NCBI GenBank assembly: GCA_036186865.1
Contig: AP025071.1
Coordinates: 8,960,521 to 9,024,520 of the forward strand
Length of the DNA: 64,000 bases
From: Eustoma russellianum
Taxonomy: Eukaryota; Streptophyta; Magnoliopsida; Gentianales; Gentianaceae
Direction: 5' to 3'
Numbering within the stretch: the first letter of the stretch is position 1; every line of letters begins with the position of its first letter. Shown here one piece after another: positions 43,269 through 54,898 of the stretch. The translations under genes and the position numbers were made by a program. Below the pieces are notes generated by a model, which was not told the origin of the DNA, ran no database searches, and saw only the letters and a list, made by a program, of their open reading frames with translations.

Positions 43269-44516
43269 TGTTGGAAGAAATTTTGGAAATGGGTTTGTCC
43301 AAAGTTGGTGAGGTACATACTTTGAGCTTAATTATGCTTAGTGTCCGTTAATCAAAAATAGAAACTAGTTAGTTTTAAATTATCTACGTAGTAAGTAGAT
43401 GATTTTAGGCTTTTGAATCACTCAATTTCGATACGAGACGAATGAGAAATTAATGCTCAAAGTATGAGCAAAAATTGGTTGCAAATTGGAAAATTGGTGA
43501 TGTGGCTTCATGAGAAGAAGACGCATCACCTTTTTTGCAAATATACCACATTGGCCAATTGAAGGGAAAATGCCACCAAATATAGTGTTAGGAGAGGCAC
43601 TTTAGATGTGCCTTAAGGGCAAGAGAATTTTTGACCAAGGGGAAGACGCAGATGGCTGCCACACACGTGCGCGCGTGCGCCGCCTCCTGCCCGTCCGGCC
43701 GGCTCGACTCGTGCTCGGCTCGGGCCCGTGGCTCACCCGGTTCTTATCTTTTTAGACAAATTTTCTTTTAAATTCCAGAAAATAATTTACCTGATCCTAC
43801 GGTTATGATTTAATCCTACGATCTAACGGCTCAGATTAAACTGACAGTTTCAGTTGGACTGATTCCTAACAGTCGTGGGTTACTGGTGCGTGTGATCATG
43901 GGGGTTACTGGCCAATCAGTGCGGTCGTGGGTTGCCATAACCTCCAAGATTTCCCTCCATAAATGGAGGCAGTGCTCTTCTTCTGAGGTGCACTGAAATT
44001 TTTCTTCCCTTCTCCTGCTGCATACGACCACTGCATTCTGCATATACTACTGCTGCATTCTGCATATACTGCTGGTGCATTTCATCAATCCGAGAAGTCA
44101 GAACATTTGTCAGGTTCGTGGAGTTCTTACGTAGTAGTGCCACTCCTTCGAACTATTAGCCGTTGTATCCTGGGAGACGTTTGCAATTTTCAGTTGGGCA
44201 CAGTATACCGGAGCAATTCGTCTTAAGGACAGAGTCCTGGACTCGCCTCGGTTTGCATGTTGAGCTCTTCTCTGTGTTGAGCTCTTCTCTGTGATGAGCT
44301 CTTCTCTGTGTTGAGCTATTCCCTGTGTTGAGCTATTCTCTGTGTTGAGCTATTCCCTGTGTTGAGCTCTTCTCTATGGTGAGCTCTTCTCTGTACTGAG
44401 CTCTGCTACGTGCTGAGCTCATCCCGTGCTGAGCTCTGCTCATCCTTGTGCTGTACAGAATGTCAGTTTCGTTCTCTAATCTATATATAATATGAGTTTC
44501 GTAAATGACTTTAACA
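43269..44516 (+). repeat. 3' LTR of element E
   Basis: 1,248 bp, TGTTGG to TTTAACA, followed by CTATT (44517-44521). Aligns with 26284-27511 with moderate divergence and a longer GAGCTC array. The TATA box is mutated to CATAAAT. Confidence 0.92.
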
Positions 44517-44521
44517 CTATT

Positions 44522-45090
44522 AGCTGTGAGACATGGTAGACTTGTAACTTCTGAGCTTCAAGCTTTCTTGCAAGGTTAAGACCCGTGATTAGTGCCTTAT
44601 ATTAAGCTTTTTTTGTTAAATGCTCCAAAACACGAAGCACATAGCATTCTCAAATTCTTCCTCTTAAGGATGATCAATAATAAGCCACCTCCTCTACCAT
44701 CTTGCGATAAAGATCCATCAACATAAATGGTTTACTTGTTCTCTTTAGGTAGACTATCAGTGATGAATATCCTTTCGACAATAAAATCTGTCAAGGTTTG
44801 AGCCTTGATTGCTATACGTGGTCAAAATTGGATGCCATATTCTGCTAGCTTAATTGCCTGTCTAGTAGTGTGTTTTGATATTTCTGGTTTGACAAAGATT
44901 TGCCTCAGTGGCCGACTAGTGATGACTAAAAGGGATGTGCTTGAAAATAAGGTTGGAGCTTGCACAATAAAAAACTAGAGCAAGAACCATCTTCTCAACA
45001 TTTGAGTAGCAGATCTCGAGGCCATCCAGAGCTTTGCTAATGAAGCAGATGGGAAATTGCTTAACATCTTCCTCCCTGTGCAAGATTGCA
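44522..45090 (-). pseudogene. RNase H and additional RNase H N-terminal part (element T)
   Basis: Near 44710 the minus strand reads YVDGSLSQDGRGGGLLII, the start of the archaeal-type RNase H of Tat elements. To the right (44916-45131) AILHREEDVKQFPICFISKAL is the end of the first RNase H. Several stops. It continues across element E to 26283. Confidence 0.8.
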
Positions 45091-45613
45091 CTCAAAGCTT
45101 CATATAAACTGAGATATGCAGGTATAGACATTCATTCAGCAACGGAGCTGTCAGTGTGGGGATTGATTTTTTCAGATATTGCTTTAATTTTGTAAAGGCT
45201 TGTTTGCACTTATCAAGCCACAATAATGAGTTGGTTTTCGTCAAAGTTTGAAAGAATGGCGCAGCCTTTTCTGTAGATTTGAACAGAAAATGATTAAGGG
45301 CTGCCATATACCCTATAAGTCATTGCACTTTTTTGAAAAAACCTTAGCGGCTGCAAATTTTAGAGCTTCGACCTTACTGGTATTAGCTTGGATTTCGCCT
45401 TTAGGTACCATGTATTCTCGGAATTTCCCGGTTCTAACACAGAAGATACAATATTTTCGATCGAACCTCATATTGGAATCTCTCAAGATATTGAATACGT
45501 TGCGCAGATTAGCAATAAATTGATCTAAGATTTGGGTCTTCACCAACATATCATCTATGCATGCCTCTATGATAACTTTGATAAGGTCTTCAAACACAAA
45601 GTTGACTAACAAC
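45091..45613 (-). pseudogene. Reverse transcriptase 3' part (element T)
   Basis: Frames 45313-45678 and 45092-45307 read IIEACIDDMLVKTQ (the YVDDML palm motif degraded to CIDDML, about 45550), FCVRTGKFREYMVPKG and AALNHFLFKSTEKAAPFFQTL, typical of Tat RT and its connection. Cut by element H at 45614. Confidence 0.82.
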
Positions 45614-46362
45614 TGTAGGGGAGAAGCAACAAGTAGGATACAACACCTACAAGGATCAACTCCAAGACAACCAACCAAAATGCTCTATCAATTCACCACA
45701 ATTGATTCACCAAGCAAATATCAATCACACACCAAAACCTCAAGCAAATTATCCAAGATAAAGCTTCAAACAACACAAGAGATTTATACGTGGAAAAACC
45801 CCTTCAATGTGAAGGATAAAAAACCACGGGACTTGTAAGGAGTCCACCCTTCTTCTTCTCTTATTATGAAATTGAGGGTAAAAACACCCAAATCAGTCTA
45901 CAAGGATGTTACAGCCCACCAACAACAACATACATAAGAGACAACAATTGAGAGGAACATAAATTGCAGAAATTTCACCAAAATTTCGTCTGAAACCAGC
46001 AGAGATTAAAACCGATCCAGGGCTCGGATTGAAATTCTGAACGGTCAGAATGTAGCACTGTGTGTTCCGAAGAAGCTGTCCAAATTTCAGCAAAATCCAA
46101 CGGTTGGATCTCCGGCGATCGTCAAAGAAGCGAAGGCTGCCCAGAAAAAAATGTTCTGCGCGAAAATTTCTCTACCCCTCTCTTTTTTTCACAACCCTCA
46201 GTTCTTCTACAGTGCAGTCGAATTTCTCCTCTAAAAACAGCCTTCCAGGGCTTCTAAGATATGCACCATAATGCCCAAATCATTTGGGTCTCACAAAATA
46301 AGTTATTGGTCTATCACTTACAAAATGTCCAATAACAAATGGACTGGACTAATGCCCCAACA
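45614..46362 (-). repeat. 3' LTR of element H
   Basis: 749 bp; plus-strand TGTAGGGGAG to GCCCCAACA. Its partner is 50499-51247. Confidence 0.95.
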
Positions 46363-46382
46363 ATCTCCCCCTCCAGTCCAAT
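46363..46382 (-). other. Polypurine tract of element H
   Basis: Minus-strand TTGGACTGGAGGGGGAGAT beside the 3' LTR. Confidence 0.88.
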
Positions 46383-46408
46383 TTGGGGAAGACTATACGC
46401 GAAGCTCA

Positions 46409-47941
46409 TCAAAAGGACATACCTGCAAGCTTGGAACAAAATTCGAGTTTGCTTCCTGGAACTACTTTTGTCAACATATCAGCACCATTCTTATTGGTGT
46501 GAATCTTCTTCAACTTCATTAGTTGCTCTTCAATGACATCACGCAACCAATGATACCTCACATCAATATGCTTCGTACGGGCATGATACATGCTATTTTT
46601 GCTCAAATTCATAGCACTTTAACTATCACAAAACACAATATACTCTGTTTGCTTCAAACCCAACTCTTGAAAGAAACGTTTCAACCAAAGCATTTCTTTG
46701 CATGCTTCCACAGCTGCTATATACTCTGCCTCGGTAGTAGACAACGCTACACATTTCTGTAGCTTGGATTGCCATGAAATGGCTCCCCCTGCAAATTTGA
46801 ACAAGTAACCAGAGGTAGATCTTCTGTTATCAAGATCACCAGCCATGTCAGCATCTGTAAATCCCTCAAGAATAGGCTCATCACCTCCAAAACACAAACT
46901 CAATTTTGAGGTGCCATGCAAATATCTCAAGATCCACTTTACAGCTTCCCAGTGAACCTTGCCTGGATTAGCCAAGAATCTGCTAACCAATCCAACAGCA
47001 TGTGCTATATCCGGTCTTGTACATACCATGGCATACATCAATGAACCAACAGCAGAGGAGTAATGAATATGTGACATACTTTCCTTCTCTTTCTCGGTAG
47101 TAGGACAACACTGCTTGCTCAACTTGAAATGACCAGCAAGTGGTGTTTTAACTGGTTTGGCATTCTTCATATTGAACCTTTCAAGCACCCGTTCAATATA
47201 CTTCTCTTGTGACAACCAAAGCTTACCAGCTTTTCTATCACGAACAATTTCAATACCAAGAATTTGCTTTGCAGGACCCAAATATTTCATATCAAAGGAC
47301 TTTCACAAATCCTCTTTCAACCTGCGAATCATCTCAATATCTTGTCCCACTATCAGCATATCGTCAACATACAAGCAAAGGATAATGAAGTTACCTTCAG
47401 AGAACTTTCTAAAATAAACACAAGGATCTGCAGAAGTCCGCTTGTACCCATTAGTACTCATAAAGGAATCAAACTTGCGGTACCATTGCCTTGGTGCCTG
47501 CTTGAGTCCATAGAGACTCTTTTTCAACTTGCAAACAAAATTCTCCTTACCTTTAACTTCAAATCCTTCTGGCTGCTCCATGTAAATCTCCTCATTCAAA
47601 TCACCATGTAAAAAAGCAGTTTTTACATCAAGTTGTTCAATTTCAAGATCCAAACTGGCAGCTAGTCCCAAAATTATACGAATGGAAGTCATCTTCACCA
47701 CTGGTGCAAAAATCTCATCAAAGTCGATGCCTTTCTTCTGATGGCATCCCTTCACCACTAGTCTTGCCTTCCGTCTCACTAGCTTGTGACCATCTTTCTT
47801 GTTCTTAAACAACCACCTGTTCTTCAAGACTTTCTTTCCTGTTGGACGCTTCACCAAGTCATAGATTTCATTCTTCTTTAAAGAATCCATCTCCTCTTGC
47901 ATAGCCTTGAGCCAATGGTCTTTATCTGGATGTGACAACAC
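46409..47941 (-). pseudogene. Reverse transcriptase-RNase H, element H
   Basis: Frames 47303-47941, 46619-47290 and 46409-46612 follow one another, separated by two in-frame stops (about 47300 and 46617). RT motifs: DVKTAFLHGDLNEEIYMEQP, LYGLKQAPRQWYRKF, catalytic CLYVDDMLIVG (about 47360). RNase H: FTDADMAGD (about 46840), LSTTEAEYIAAVEA, FCDS, then ARTKHIDVRYHWLRD and ADMLTKVV. All catalytic residues are present. Confidence 0.93.
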
Positions 47942-48954
47942 CTCTTGAAGGCTCTCAGGCTCCCCTCATCTGTGATTAGGATATAATCTGAACTAGGATA
48001 AAGTCTTGAAGGTTGTCGAACTCGGGTTGACTTTCTAAGTGTTGGCTCTTCCACCTGTGGACTGAATTGCTCCCCCTGATTAGAAGACTCTCCATGTTCA
48101 ACATCTACATCTTCATTTTCAGGTTGTGGTACAACAACTTCTGGTTGTACCTCTTCAATATGGTCATGTTCATGAATGGTGTCATGACCATCCTCGGGAG
48201 CATCACCTGTTTGTTGATCATCTGGAACAGAAATAGGAGACATATCAATAGCATCATGAGAGAAATCAGTAGAATAAGTCTTACCAGCACATAAGAGATG
48301 AAAACCCATCTCGTGCTCATAAAAGACAACATCTCTACTCCTCACAACTTTTTGCTTTGCTGGATCATAAAGTCTGTAACCAAACTCTTCATCACCATAT
48401 CCAACAAACACACAAGGAGAAGTCTTGAAATCAAGCTTCAATCTCTGTTCCTTCGGTACATGCATGAAAGCCTTGCATCCAAACACCCTCAAATGAGAAT
48501 AAGAGGGATCTTTCTCGAACCAAACCCTCTCAGGAATCTCAAACTCCAAAGGAACTGATGGTGCTCTATTTATCAAGTACACAGCGGTTCCAACTGCTTC
48601 TCCCTAAAACGACTTAGGAAGATTGGACATCCTAAGCATACATCTCACTTTTTCAACAATAGTTCTGTTCATCCTCTCGGCAACACCATTGTGTTGTGGG
48701 GTACCAGGTTCTGTTCTTTCATGCCGAATGCCATATCTTGAGCAATATGCTTTAAACTCATTTGAAGTGTACTCACCTCCATTATCAGTTCGGAGACGCT
48801 TCAATTTGCAATCTGACTCCCTTTCTACCATGGCATGAAACTTCTGAAAGATACCAAACACTTCGCTTTTGTTCTTCATCATATAAACCCAAGTTCTCCG
48901 AGTAGCATCATCAATAAAAGTAACAAAGTACTTGTTACCACCAAGTGATTCCAC
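47878..48954 (-). pseudogene. Integrase, element H
   Basis: Frame 48604-48954 has VTFIDDATRRTWVYMM, LRTDNGGEYTS (second D) and NGVAERMNR (E). It ends at a stop in the F-W-GEAV region (about 48602), where W appears changed to stop. Frame 47878-48582 continues with YLINRAPSVPLEF and CVFVGYGDEEFGYRLYD, then an acidic linker. A frameshift near 47950 leads into RT. Confidence 0.92.
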
Positions 48955-50465
48955 TCAATAGGACCACATACATCAGAGTAGACCAACTCTAGCTTCATTT
49001 TCTTTCTTGTGGATCTCCTCGGAAAAGAAACTCTATGTTGCTTTCCTGCTAAGCAATGATCACAAGGGTCAAGAGAGATGGTAACATCAACAGGAATAAG
49101 AGACTTACCAACCAACAACTTTATACCCTTCTCACTGACATGTCCTAATCTTCGGTGCCATAAGTTAGGTGAAGTTTCCTCCTCAACAGCATTCAACTCA
49201 CTAGTACACACTTTCAAGTGTGTCTTATACAAGGTGCAGCAGAGTTTGCCACGAGCAACGGTCAATGAACCCTTAGTCAATTTCCATTTACCCTCACCAA
49301 AAGTGTGCTTGTAACCTTCTTGATCAAGTACATTAGCAGACAATAAATTGAGGCGTAAATCTGGAATGTGGCGAACATCTCTCAATGTCAAATAGCACCC
49401 AACACTGGTTTGTACTCGAATATCTCCAATTCCAACAATACTAGCTGAACTCTGGTTTCCCATCTTCACACTACCAAAATCTCCAGCTCGGTAGTCAATA
49501 AAGTACTCCTTAACAGGAACACAATGATAAGAAGCCCCAGTATCAACAAGCCATTCAGAATCAGAATTGTCAACATGACAACAATCCCCAGTAGTACAAA
49601 TCAAAGAAACAGAATCATCTGAAGTAGAAGCTGTCGCAGCTGTATTTTTGTCCTCACCCTCTTTGTGATGATCGTTTTTCTTCTTTCGCTGATCTCTTTT
49701 CAACTTATAGCAAAATTTTTGAATATGGCCAGGCTTGCTACAATAGTGACATATCGTGGGTTCTCTCCCATCCTTGGACTTGGACATGTACTTTGACTTG
49801 CTACGTCCCTTGGGACATCTACTCTTGCTTCTTCCTCTATTCTCTACCACAAGTGCTTGTGAAATATCAACACCCATCTCCTTTCTTCTAAGCTCTTCAT
49901 TGAACATGCTCTCTTTAATGACATCCAATGAAAGCGTACCATCTGGAGCTGAGTTGCTGATGGACACAACCAATGTTTCCCAACTGTCCGGCAGAGAACT
50001 CAATAGGAATAAAGCCTGCAACTCATCATCAAGAACAATATTCATCACAGTCAACTTGTTAATGATATCTTGAAAGTCACTTAGATGCTCAGAAACTGAC
50101 TTCCCTGGCTTCAACTTGAGATTAACAAGTCTCTTAATCAATGAGGCCTTGTTATGAGCAGTCTTTCTTTCATAAAGACCCTCCAATTTTCTCCACAACT
50201 CAAGTGGCTCATTCTCTTGGGACACATGATTGAATATGCTAATGTCAATCCACTGTCTAATTGTTCCCAAGGTCTTTCTCTTTAGCTTTTCCCATTCTTT
50301 ATCCGACATCTTCTCGGGTTTAGTGGGTGTGCCATCTTTCTTGGTTTTATCCACATCAATTGGGTCAAACAAATCTTTACAGTATAACAAATCTTCTATC
50401 ATCGGACGCCAAATGGAATAATTGGTTGATGTCAATTTAACCATAGAATGATTTCCAGATTCCAT
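48879..50465 (-). CDS. Gag-protease-integrase N-terminus, element H (528 codons open)
   Basis: Starts at ATG 50465, just inside the primer site. Residues about 1-200 are copia capsid (STNYSIWRPMIEDLLYCKDL, LFLLSSLPDSWETLVVSISN); CCHC knuckle CHYCSKPGHIQKFC at about 239-252; protease WLVDTGASYHCV at about 308; HHCC zinc module WHRRLGHVSEKG ... CDHCLAGKQHR at about 440-490; first catalytic D in VYSDVCGP. A +1 frameshift near 48950 scrambles the last 20 or so codons. It supplies the particle, polyprotein cleavage and the integrase zinc domain. Confidence 0.93.
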   Translation of the reverse strand: MESGNHSMVKLTSTNYSIWRPMIEDLLYCKDLFDPIDVDKTKKDGTPTKPEKMSDKEWEKLKRKTLGTIRQWIDISIFNHVSQENEPLELWRKLEGLYERKTAHNKASLIKRLVNLKLKPGKSVSEHLSDFQDIINKLTVMNIVLDDELQALFLLSSLPDSWETLVVSISNSAPDGTLSLDVIKESMFNEELRRKEMGVDISQALVVENRGRSKSRCPKGRSKSKYMSKSKDGREPTICHYCSKPGHIQKFCYKLKRDQRKKKNDHHKEGEDKNTAATASTSDDSVSLICTTGDCCHVDNSDSEWLVDTGASYHCVPVKEYFIDYRAGDFGSVKMGNQSSASIVGIGDIRVQTSVGCYLTLRDVRHIPDLRLNLLSANVLDQEGYKHTFGEGKWKLTKGSLTVARGKLCCTLYKTHLKVCTSELNAVEEETSPNLWHRRLGHVSEKGIKLLVGKSLIPVDVTISLDPCDHCLAGKQHRVSFPRRSTRKKMKLELVYSDVCGPIEWNHLVVTSTLLLLLMMLLGELGFI

Positions 50466-50485
50466 ATCTACGGTTTAACCAATCT

Positions 50486-50498
50486 CTCTGATACCAGT
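50486..50498 (-). other. Primer-binding site of element H
   Basis: Minus-strand TGGTATCAGAG, 2 nt from the 5' LTR; initiator tRNA-Met type. Confidence 0.93.
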
Positions 50499-51247
50499 TG
50501 TGGGGGAGAAGCAACAAGTAGGATACAACACCTACAAGGATCAACTCCAAGACAACCAACCAAAATGCTCTACCAATTCACCACAATTGATTCACCAAGC
50601 AAATATCAATCACACACCAAAACCTCAAGCAAATTATCCAAGATAAAGCTTCAAACAACATAAGAGATTTATACGTGGAAAAACCCATTCAATGTGAAGG
50701 ATAAAAAACCACGGGACTTGTAAGGAGTCCACCCTTCTTCTTCTCTTATTATGAAATTGAGGGTAAAAACACCCAAATCAGTCTACAAGGATGTTACAGC
50801 CCACCAACAACAACATACATAAGAGACAACAATTGAGAGGAACATAAATTGCAGAAATTTCACCAAAATTTTGTCTGAAACCAGCAGAGATTAAAACTGA
50901 TCCAGGGCTCGGATTGAAATTCTGAACGGTCAGAATGTAGTCCTGTGTGTTCCGAAGAAGCTGTCCAAATTTCAGCAAAATCCAACGGTTGGATCTCCGG
51001 CGATCGTCAAAGAAGCGAAGGCTGCCCAGAAAAAAATGTTTGCGCGAAAATTTCTCTGCCCCTCTCTGTTTTTCACAACCCTCAGTTCTTCTACAGTGCA
51101 GTCGAATTTCTCCTCTAAAAACAGCCTTCCAGGGCTTCTAAGATATACGCCAAAAATGCCCAAATCATTTGGGTCTCATAAAATAAGTGATTGGTCTATC
51201 ACTTATAAAATGTCCAATAACAAATGGACTGAACTAATGCCCCAACA
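50499..51247 (-). repeat. 5' LTR of element H
   Basis: 749 bp; the plus strand starts TGTGGGGGAG. Followed by ACAAC. Confidence 0.95.
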
Positions 51248-51252
51248 ACAAC

Positions 51253-51560
51253 TAGTATGTAGCTCCGATGTTCTTTAGTCAAAAAAGCAAAGTCATGTAG
51301 CAATACTTGTCCGTTTTTGTGATGAACGCGGGATCCTCTTCCAATAGCGCAATATGGTAATAATCTTTGAAGGCGTCTAGAAATTCAAAAATTTTATGTC
51401 TCAGAGTCAAATCAATGACCCTGTCTACCTTAGGAAGTGGAAAACGGTCCTTGGAACATGCCTTATTGAAGTTTGTAAAATCTACCATGGGACTGCCATC
51501 TTGCTTCAGGATCACAACAGAATTGAACAGCGAGATTAGTTACATGATTTCTTTAATGAT
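51253..51560 (-). pseudogene. Reverse transcriptase 5' part (element T)
   Basis: Frame 51279-51515 reads ILKQDGSPMVDFTNFNKACS, KDRFPLPKVDRVIDLT and FLDAFKDYYHIALLEED, canonical early RT blocks of Tat elements. It joins 45613 across element H. Confidence 0.85.
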
Positions 51561-51930
51561 CTTTGCAGCCAATGGCTTCTCAACCTCGTCGGCTATAAAT
51601 TTGCTCCCTTCGAGAGCAAAGTGCCTCTCCTTTTGCTTGACTGTCTTGCACTTTCGATCCATGTTCAGTTTGTGAACTGCAAGTTCAATAGAAATTACTT
51701 ATATGTCATCAATGGTCTAAGAATATAACAGCGCAACGGATTCTTAGAGCAGAGCTTCCAACTATTACTCGAGGCCCGCAGGGATCCAAGCTCCATTCCT
51801 TATCATTTTCTCAGAATTTCCTTCAACAAGAGTGAACTTCTCTATCTTATCTTCAGTTTCTAGCTTTTCCGCAGGTTGAGGAAGCAACTCATCCATACTT
51901 ACCTTGTTAACATGTAGCTTCCTTTTGACA
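51561..51930 (-). pseudogene. Protease-RT linker (element T)
   Basis: No confident domain. Minus-strand frames hold short fragments (for example around 51580-51660) consistent with the linker before RT in Tat polyproteins, with several stops. Confidence 0.4.
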
Positions 51931-52497
51931 TCAATGACATAGCACGCCTGTGCAACTGAGATGTCTGTGTACAGTAGCTACTCCAGCTTGAGTCAGAAAT
52001 TTCATCCTCACATGCAGATATGATACAATAGCTCTCAAGCTAGTCAGTGTAGGTCTGCCCATTAACGGATTGTATTCACATGCTTCCTTGACCAGTACGA
52101 AGTCCCCTAGAAGAGTCATGCTCTTAGGCGGAGCTCCGATGGTAACCATGAGGGAAATTAAGCCAAGGGGCTGCACCGTATTCCTAGCAAATCTGAAGAG
52201 TGGAACTGACACCGCATTGAGTGATTCTTGTGGTATTTCAAGCTCTTTAAAAACATTGTAAAACATAATATTGGCTCACTCCTGTGTAAATGTATGCGTA
52301 TTTACTTGTAAAATATTCTTGACAGGAGAGCCGATGATCGCATCTATTACGAGTCCTTCATTTCTGGGATTGTGTGGAATTTTATCCTCAAGTCTATAAC
52401 TCATTTTTTGGGTAAGCTTCATTCCTTTGTCAATGTTTCTCTGCTCGCAGGTCCTGTTTGTTCCTATAGAGGAAGTTATGCCCACGTCCAATCCTCT
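51931..52497 (-). pseudogene. Aspartic protease (element T)
   Basis: Frame 51931-52266 reads NIMFYNVFKELEIP, VTIGAPPKSMTLLGDF and YNPLMGRPTLTSLRAIVSYLH, matching Tat proteases, where the second loop is the NAVIGR-type motif. The segment that should hold the catalytic D-S/G-G just before ANIMFY is mutated and contains a stop (about 52268). Frame 52276-52491 gives the upstream part. Confidence 0.82.
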
Positions 52498-52711
52498 ATC
52501 TCATGGCCAACATCATTGTGAAAATCACAGTAATGTTTCTTTTGCTTTTTGGCATGCGTATATGCGTAGGTTATTTGATGAGTCCTACGTTTTTCATGAG
52601 GGGAAGAATCTCTGCTTGGGTGCATTGAGAGGAAGATAGTCCATGTCCTACCAGAGATCCTTCTTTCAAATGCTCGAAGGGTCTTTTTCTTTCATCTTTT
52701 TTCTTACCTTG
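52498..52711 (-). pseudogene. Gag C-terminal part (element T)
   Basis: Minus-strand reading gives a TPLNAPRAEIL-like stretch and HYCDFHNDVGHEIEDW, the conserved YC-FH-DxGH motif of Tat gag. It is cut by element I at 52712 and resumes at 62931. Confidence 0.82.
52707..52711. repeat. Target-site duplication of element I, left
   Basis: CCTTG; the exact copy is at 62926-62930. Confidence 0.88.
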
Positions 52712-52988
52712 TGTTGAAATATACTCTGAATACACTGTATAAACACATAATGTACATAACACATACGGAAGCTATACACAAAAAATACTCCTATACAACT
52801 TATAATAGACTTATACACACTCATAAGTCACCTGTTAAGTGACATAAAAATAGAATAGGAACTAGCCTTAGTTACCGTTAGTGCCATTCTCTTCCTCATC
52901 CTATAAAAGGTACTGTTCATGTATATTGGTGATTAAGTCTGAATAAAATCTTCATTTAGCCTCCAATATGTTCTTCAATATTTCTACA
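52712..52988 (+). repeat. 5' LTR of element I
   Basis: 277 bp, TGTTGAAATA to TTTCTACA. TATA box TATAAAA at 52902-52908. Confidence 0.88.
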
Positions 52989-53000
52989 TGGTATCAGAGA
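52989..53000 (+). other. Primer-binding site of element I
   Basis: TGGTATCAGAGA directly after the 5' LTR; initiator tRNA-Met type. Confidence 0.92.
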
Positions 53001-54686
53001 CATGAACATCCTAGAGGAAGAAGCTGCTACCTATGAAGAAGATATATCAGGTTGAAGGTTCAAATGCTTCCACTTCACAAGGCAAGAATCCCTGCCTCAA
53101 TTCCATCTTCCAGGCAACTCTTCAAGGGCCAGTTTAAACTCACAGGTATCTTCTGTGACGTCTCTATATATCTTTAAAACCTCATAGCTTCTTCTTCTCA
53201 GGAAAATGGCAAATAAAAAAATCATTAATTCATATCCTTTTTGTCATCAAGACAATAGTCTCAAATCTTTCAAAGGCCATAGAGCCATAAATCCTTCAAA
53301 CCCATAGAGCATATTCTTCTTTTAATAGGCCATAGAGTCTTGGCCAAGAGTCGAAAATAAAAGAAATTTCAAGAGGCCACAGAAACTTGGCCATAGAGCA
53401 GGAAAAAAAATCAAAGAGGTAATATAGTCTCCAAGAGACCATAGAGTCTTCAATTAGTTCATAAAAAAATCAAAGAGGTAATATAGCCCTCAAGAGACCA
53501 TAGAGTCTTCGATTAGGCCATAAAGCCAAACAGTTTCCAGGGCTATCCATTAATTTTCAAAGACCATTATGCTATAAACTTCCAAGAGGCTGTGAAGAGC
53601 CTTGGTCATAAACCGAAATCTTCTCATTTAAGAGGCTATGAAGAGCCTTGGCTTAGTGCCGAGATCTTTTTAGATGGGCTATGAAGAGCCAAAAGCCAGG
53701 AGGCCAAGAAGGAAAAAACTTCAGGGGAAGTTCAACAATTTGAAGAATATCATATCCAGAAAAGCTTTTTATTCAACACACAAATTGCTGAGGCAACAAA
53801 ATTGAGAAATTTTGGACGTGAATTACCTCAAAGTTTTCACATGTATAGTTTCTACATTACTTGAAGTAAACAAGAACATCATTATTCTATATGGAAAGGG
53901 GTTTAGAATGTGATATCATCTTAGTTTAACTCTCAAACATTTTCTGTGAAACATGAATATTTGAGAGATTGAGGGAAGAAAAAGGTAGATGAAAGAGATG
54001 AAGGAAGGTAGGATTGAGACAAAAAATTTTGAGAGAAGAAAATGTAGACGAAAGTACATATAGAGCCGGTGTCTCACTGGAACCAGACTATTTATTCTTT
54101 GTAACAGAAGTATTGTTTGCCTACCACTTACCCTCCCTAGACCCTAACGATAGCTTTTGCGGTCGTCGGAATATACTGGGTACGGATGATGATGATGAAA
54201 AATGTAGACGAAGACGAAGAAAGTTAAGAGGTTTGAAACAGACTGAGTGAATCACGAAGTACACTAAATCCTTTGAAGTTAAGTGTAAGGAACAAAGCTG
54301 AGAGTTGTGAGTGAAGAACAATATTAGAGATAATGAGCAAAGAGTTTTTAGTTCGAGGTTGTATATGGAGACAAAATTTTACATTTTTGTAAGAGATTTA
54401 ACTTGTCAGATGGAAACTTTTGCTAAATTATGTACTAAAAAAATCCCACTATCTTGGTGAATGTGTAATCACGTATCCCACTGCTCACTTTCTTAGTTAA
54501 CGTGTCAACTTCCCTTTTTATGTGTCACTTTCTCTTCCTTTCGTTTTCTTGCGTGTCACATTCCTTTCCCTTTAGCTGGCTTTCGTGAAGTCTTTTTCTA
54601 TGGACAATGTACTATCTTCAGAGATTTTGAGAAGAGTAAAGAAAGCAAACGAAATATTATGAACGCACAAGTACATGAAGTAACGT
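53001..54686 (+). other. Internal region of element I, no recognised gene
   Basis: No pol or gag motif. From about 53265 to 53700 a degenerate word (GGCCATAGAGTCTTGG and variants) recurs many times, so this part arose by local tandem duplication. From about 53890 on, purine-rich non-repetitive sequence with short open frames, none recognised. Confidence 0.5.
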
Positions 54687-54719
54687 ATGTATGTAAAGCG
54701 TATGTACGCGTGGCAGCTT

Positions 54720-54803
54720 TTTTTCTTATTCCTTAGCAAAATTTCAGCTCCAGTTTCTGGTATTCTCTTCTTCTTTCTTAGCGAAATTTCAGCTATGGTT
54801 TCT
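54720..54803 (+). repeat. Imperfect tandem duplication before exon-like segment
   Basis: CCTTAGCAAAATTTCAGCTCC and a related copy beginning TCTTAGCGAAATTTCAGC lie about 50 bp apart, each followed by TTTCTGG. Confidence 0.6.
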
Positions 54804-54866
54804 GGAAAAAAAATAGCGGTTGAAAGCAATAGCTTTAATGTTCTTGATTCCTTAACAAGGACGAAG
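54795..54866 (+). pseudogene. Exon-like segment, possible captured host gene piece
   Basis: An ATG at 54795 opens MVSGKKIAVESNSFNVLDSL and runs 24 codons to AAG|GTAACT, a good plant 5' splice site. The family is not recognised. It lies inside element I, 30 bp before element J, so a host-gene fragment picked up by I is possible; it could equally be chance. Confidence 0.25.
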
Positions 54867-54898
54867 GTAACTAGATGAAATAAGTTTGTGGAGGTCTG

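Larger units (their letters stand above)
26284..44516 (+). mobile_element. Element E: Ty1/copia element with two nested insertions
   Basis: A complete plus-strand element: 5' LTR 26284-27511, gag, protease, integrase, reverse transcriptase-RNase H, 3' non-coding block, purine tract and 3' LTR 43269-44516, flanked by CTATT. Without inserts F (28728-29546) and G (31986-42229) it is about 7.2 kb. The domain order gag-PR-IN-RT-RH defines Ty1/copia; motifs suggest a Tork-like group, not resolved further. It has no tRNA primer site beside the 5' LTR; see the self-complementary segment. Confidence 0.92.
45614..51247 (-). mobile_element. Element H: Ty1/copia element, Tork/Angela-like, nearly intact
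   Basis: Both LTRs are 749 bp and differ at few sites by eye; ACAAC flanks it (45609-45613 and 51248-51252). Order on the minus strand: LTR, tRNA-Met primer site, gag-protease-integrase, RT-RNase H, purine tract, LTR; 5,634 bp in all. Only a few stops and frameshifts interrupt the polyprotein, so it is among the youngest elements here. Confidence 0.94.
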
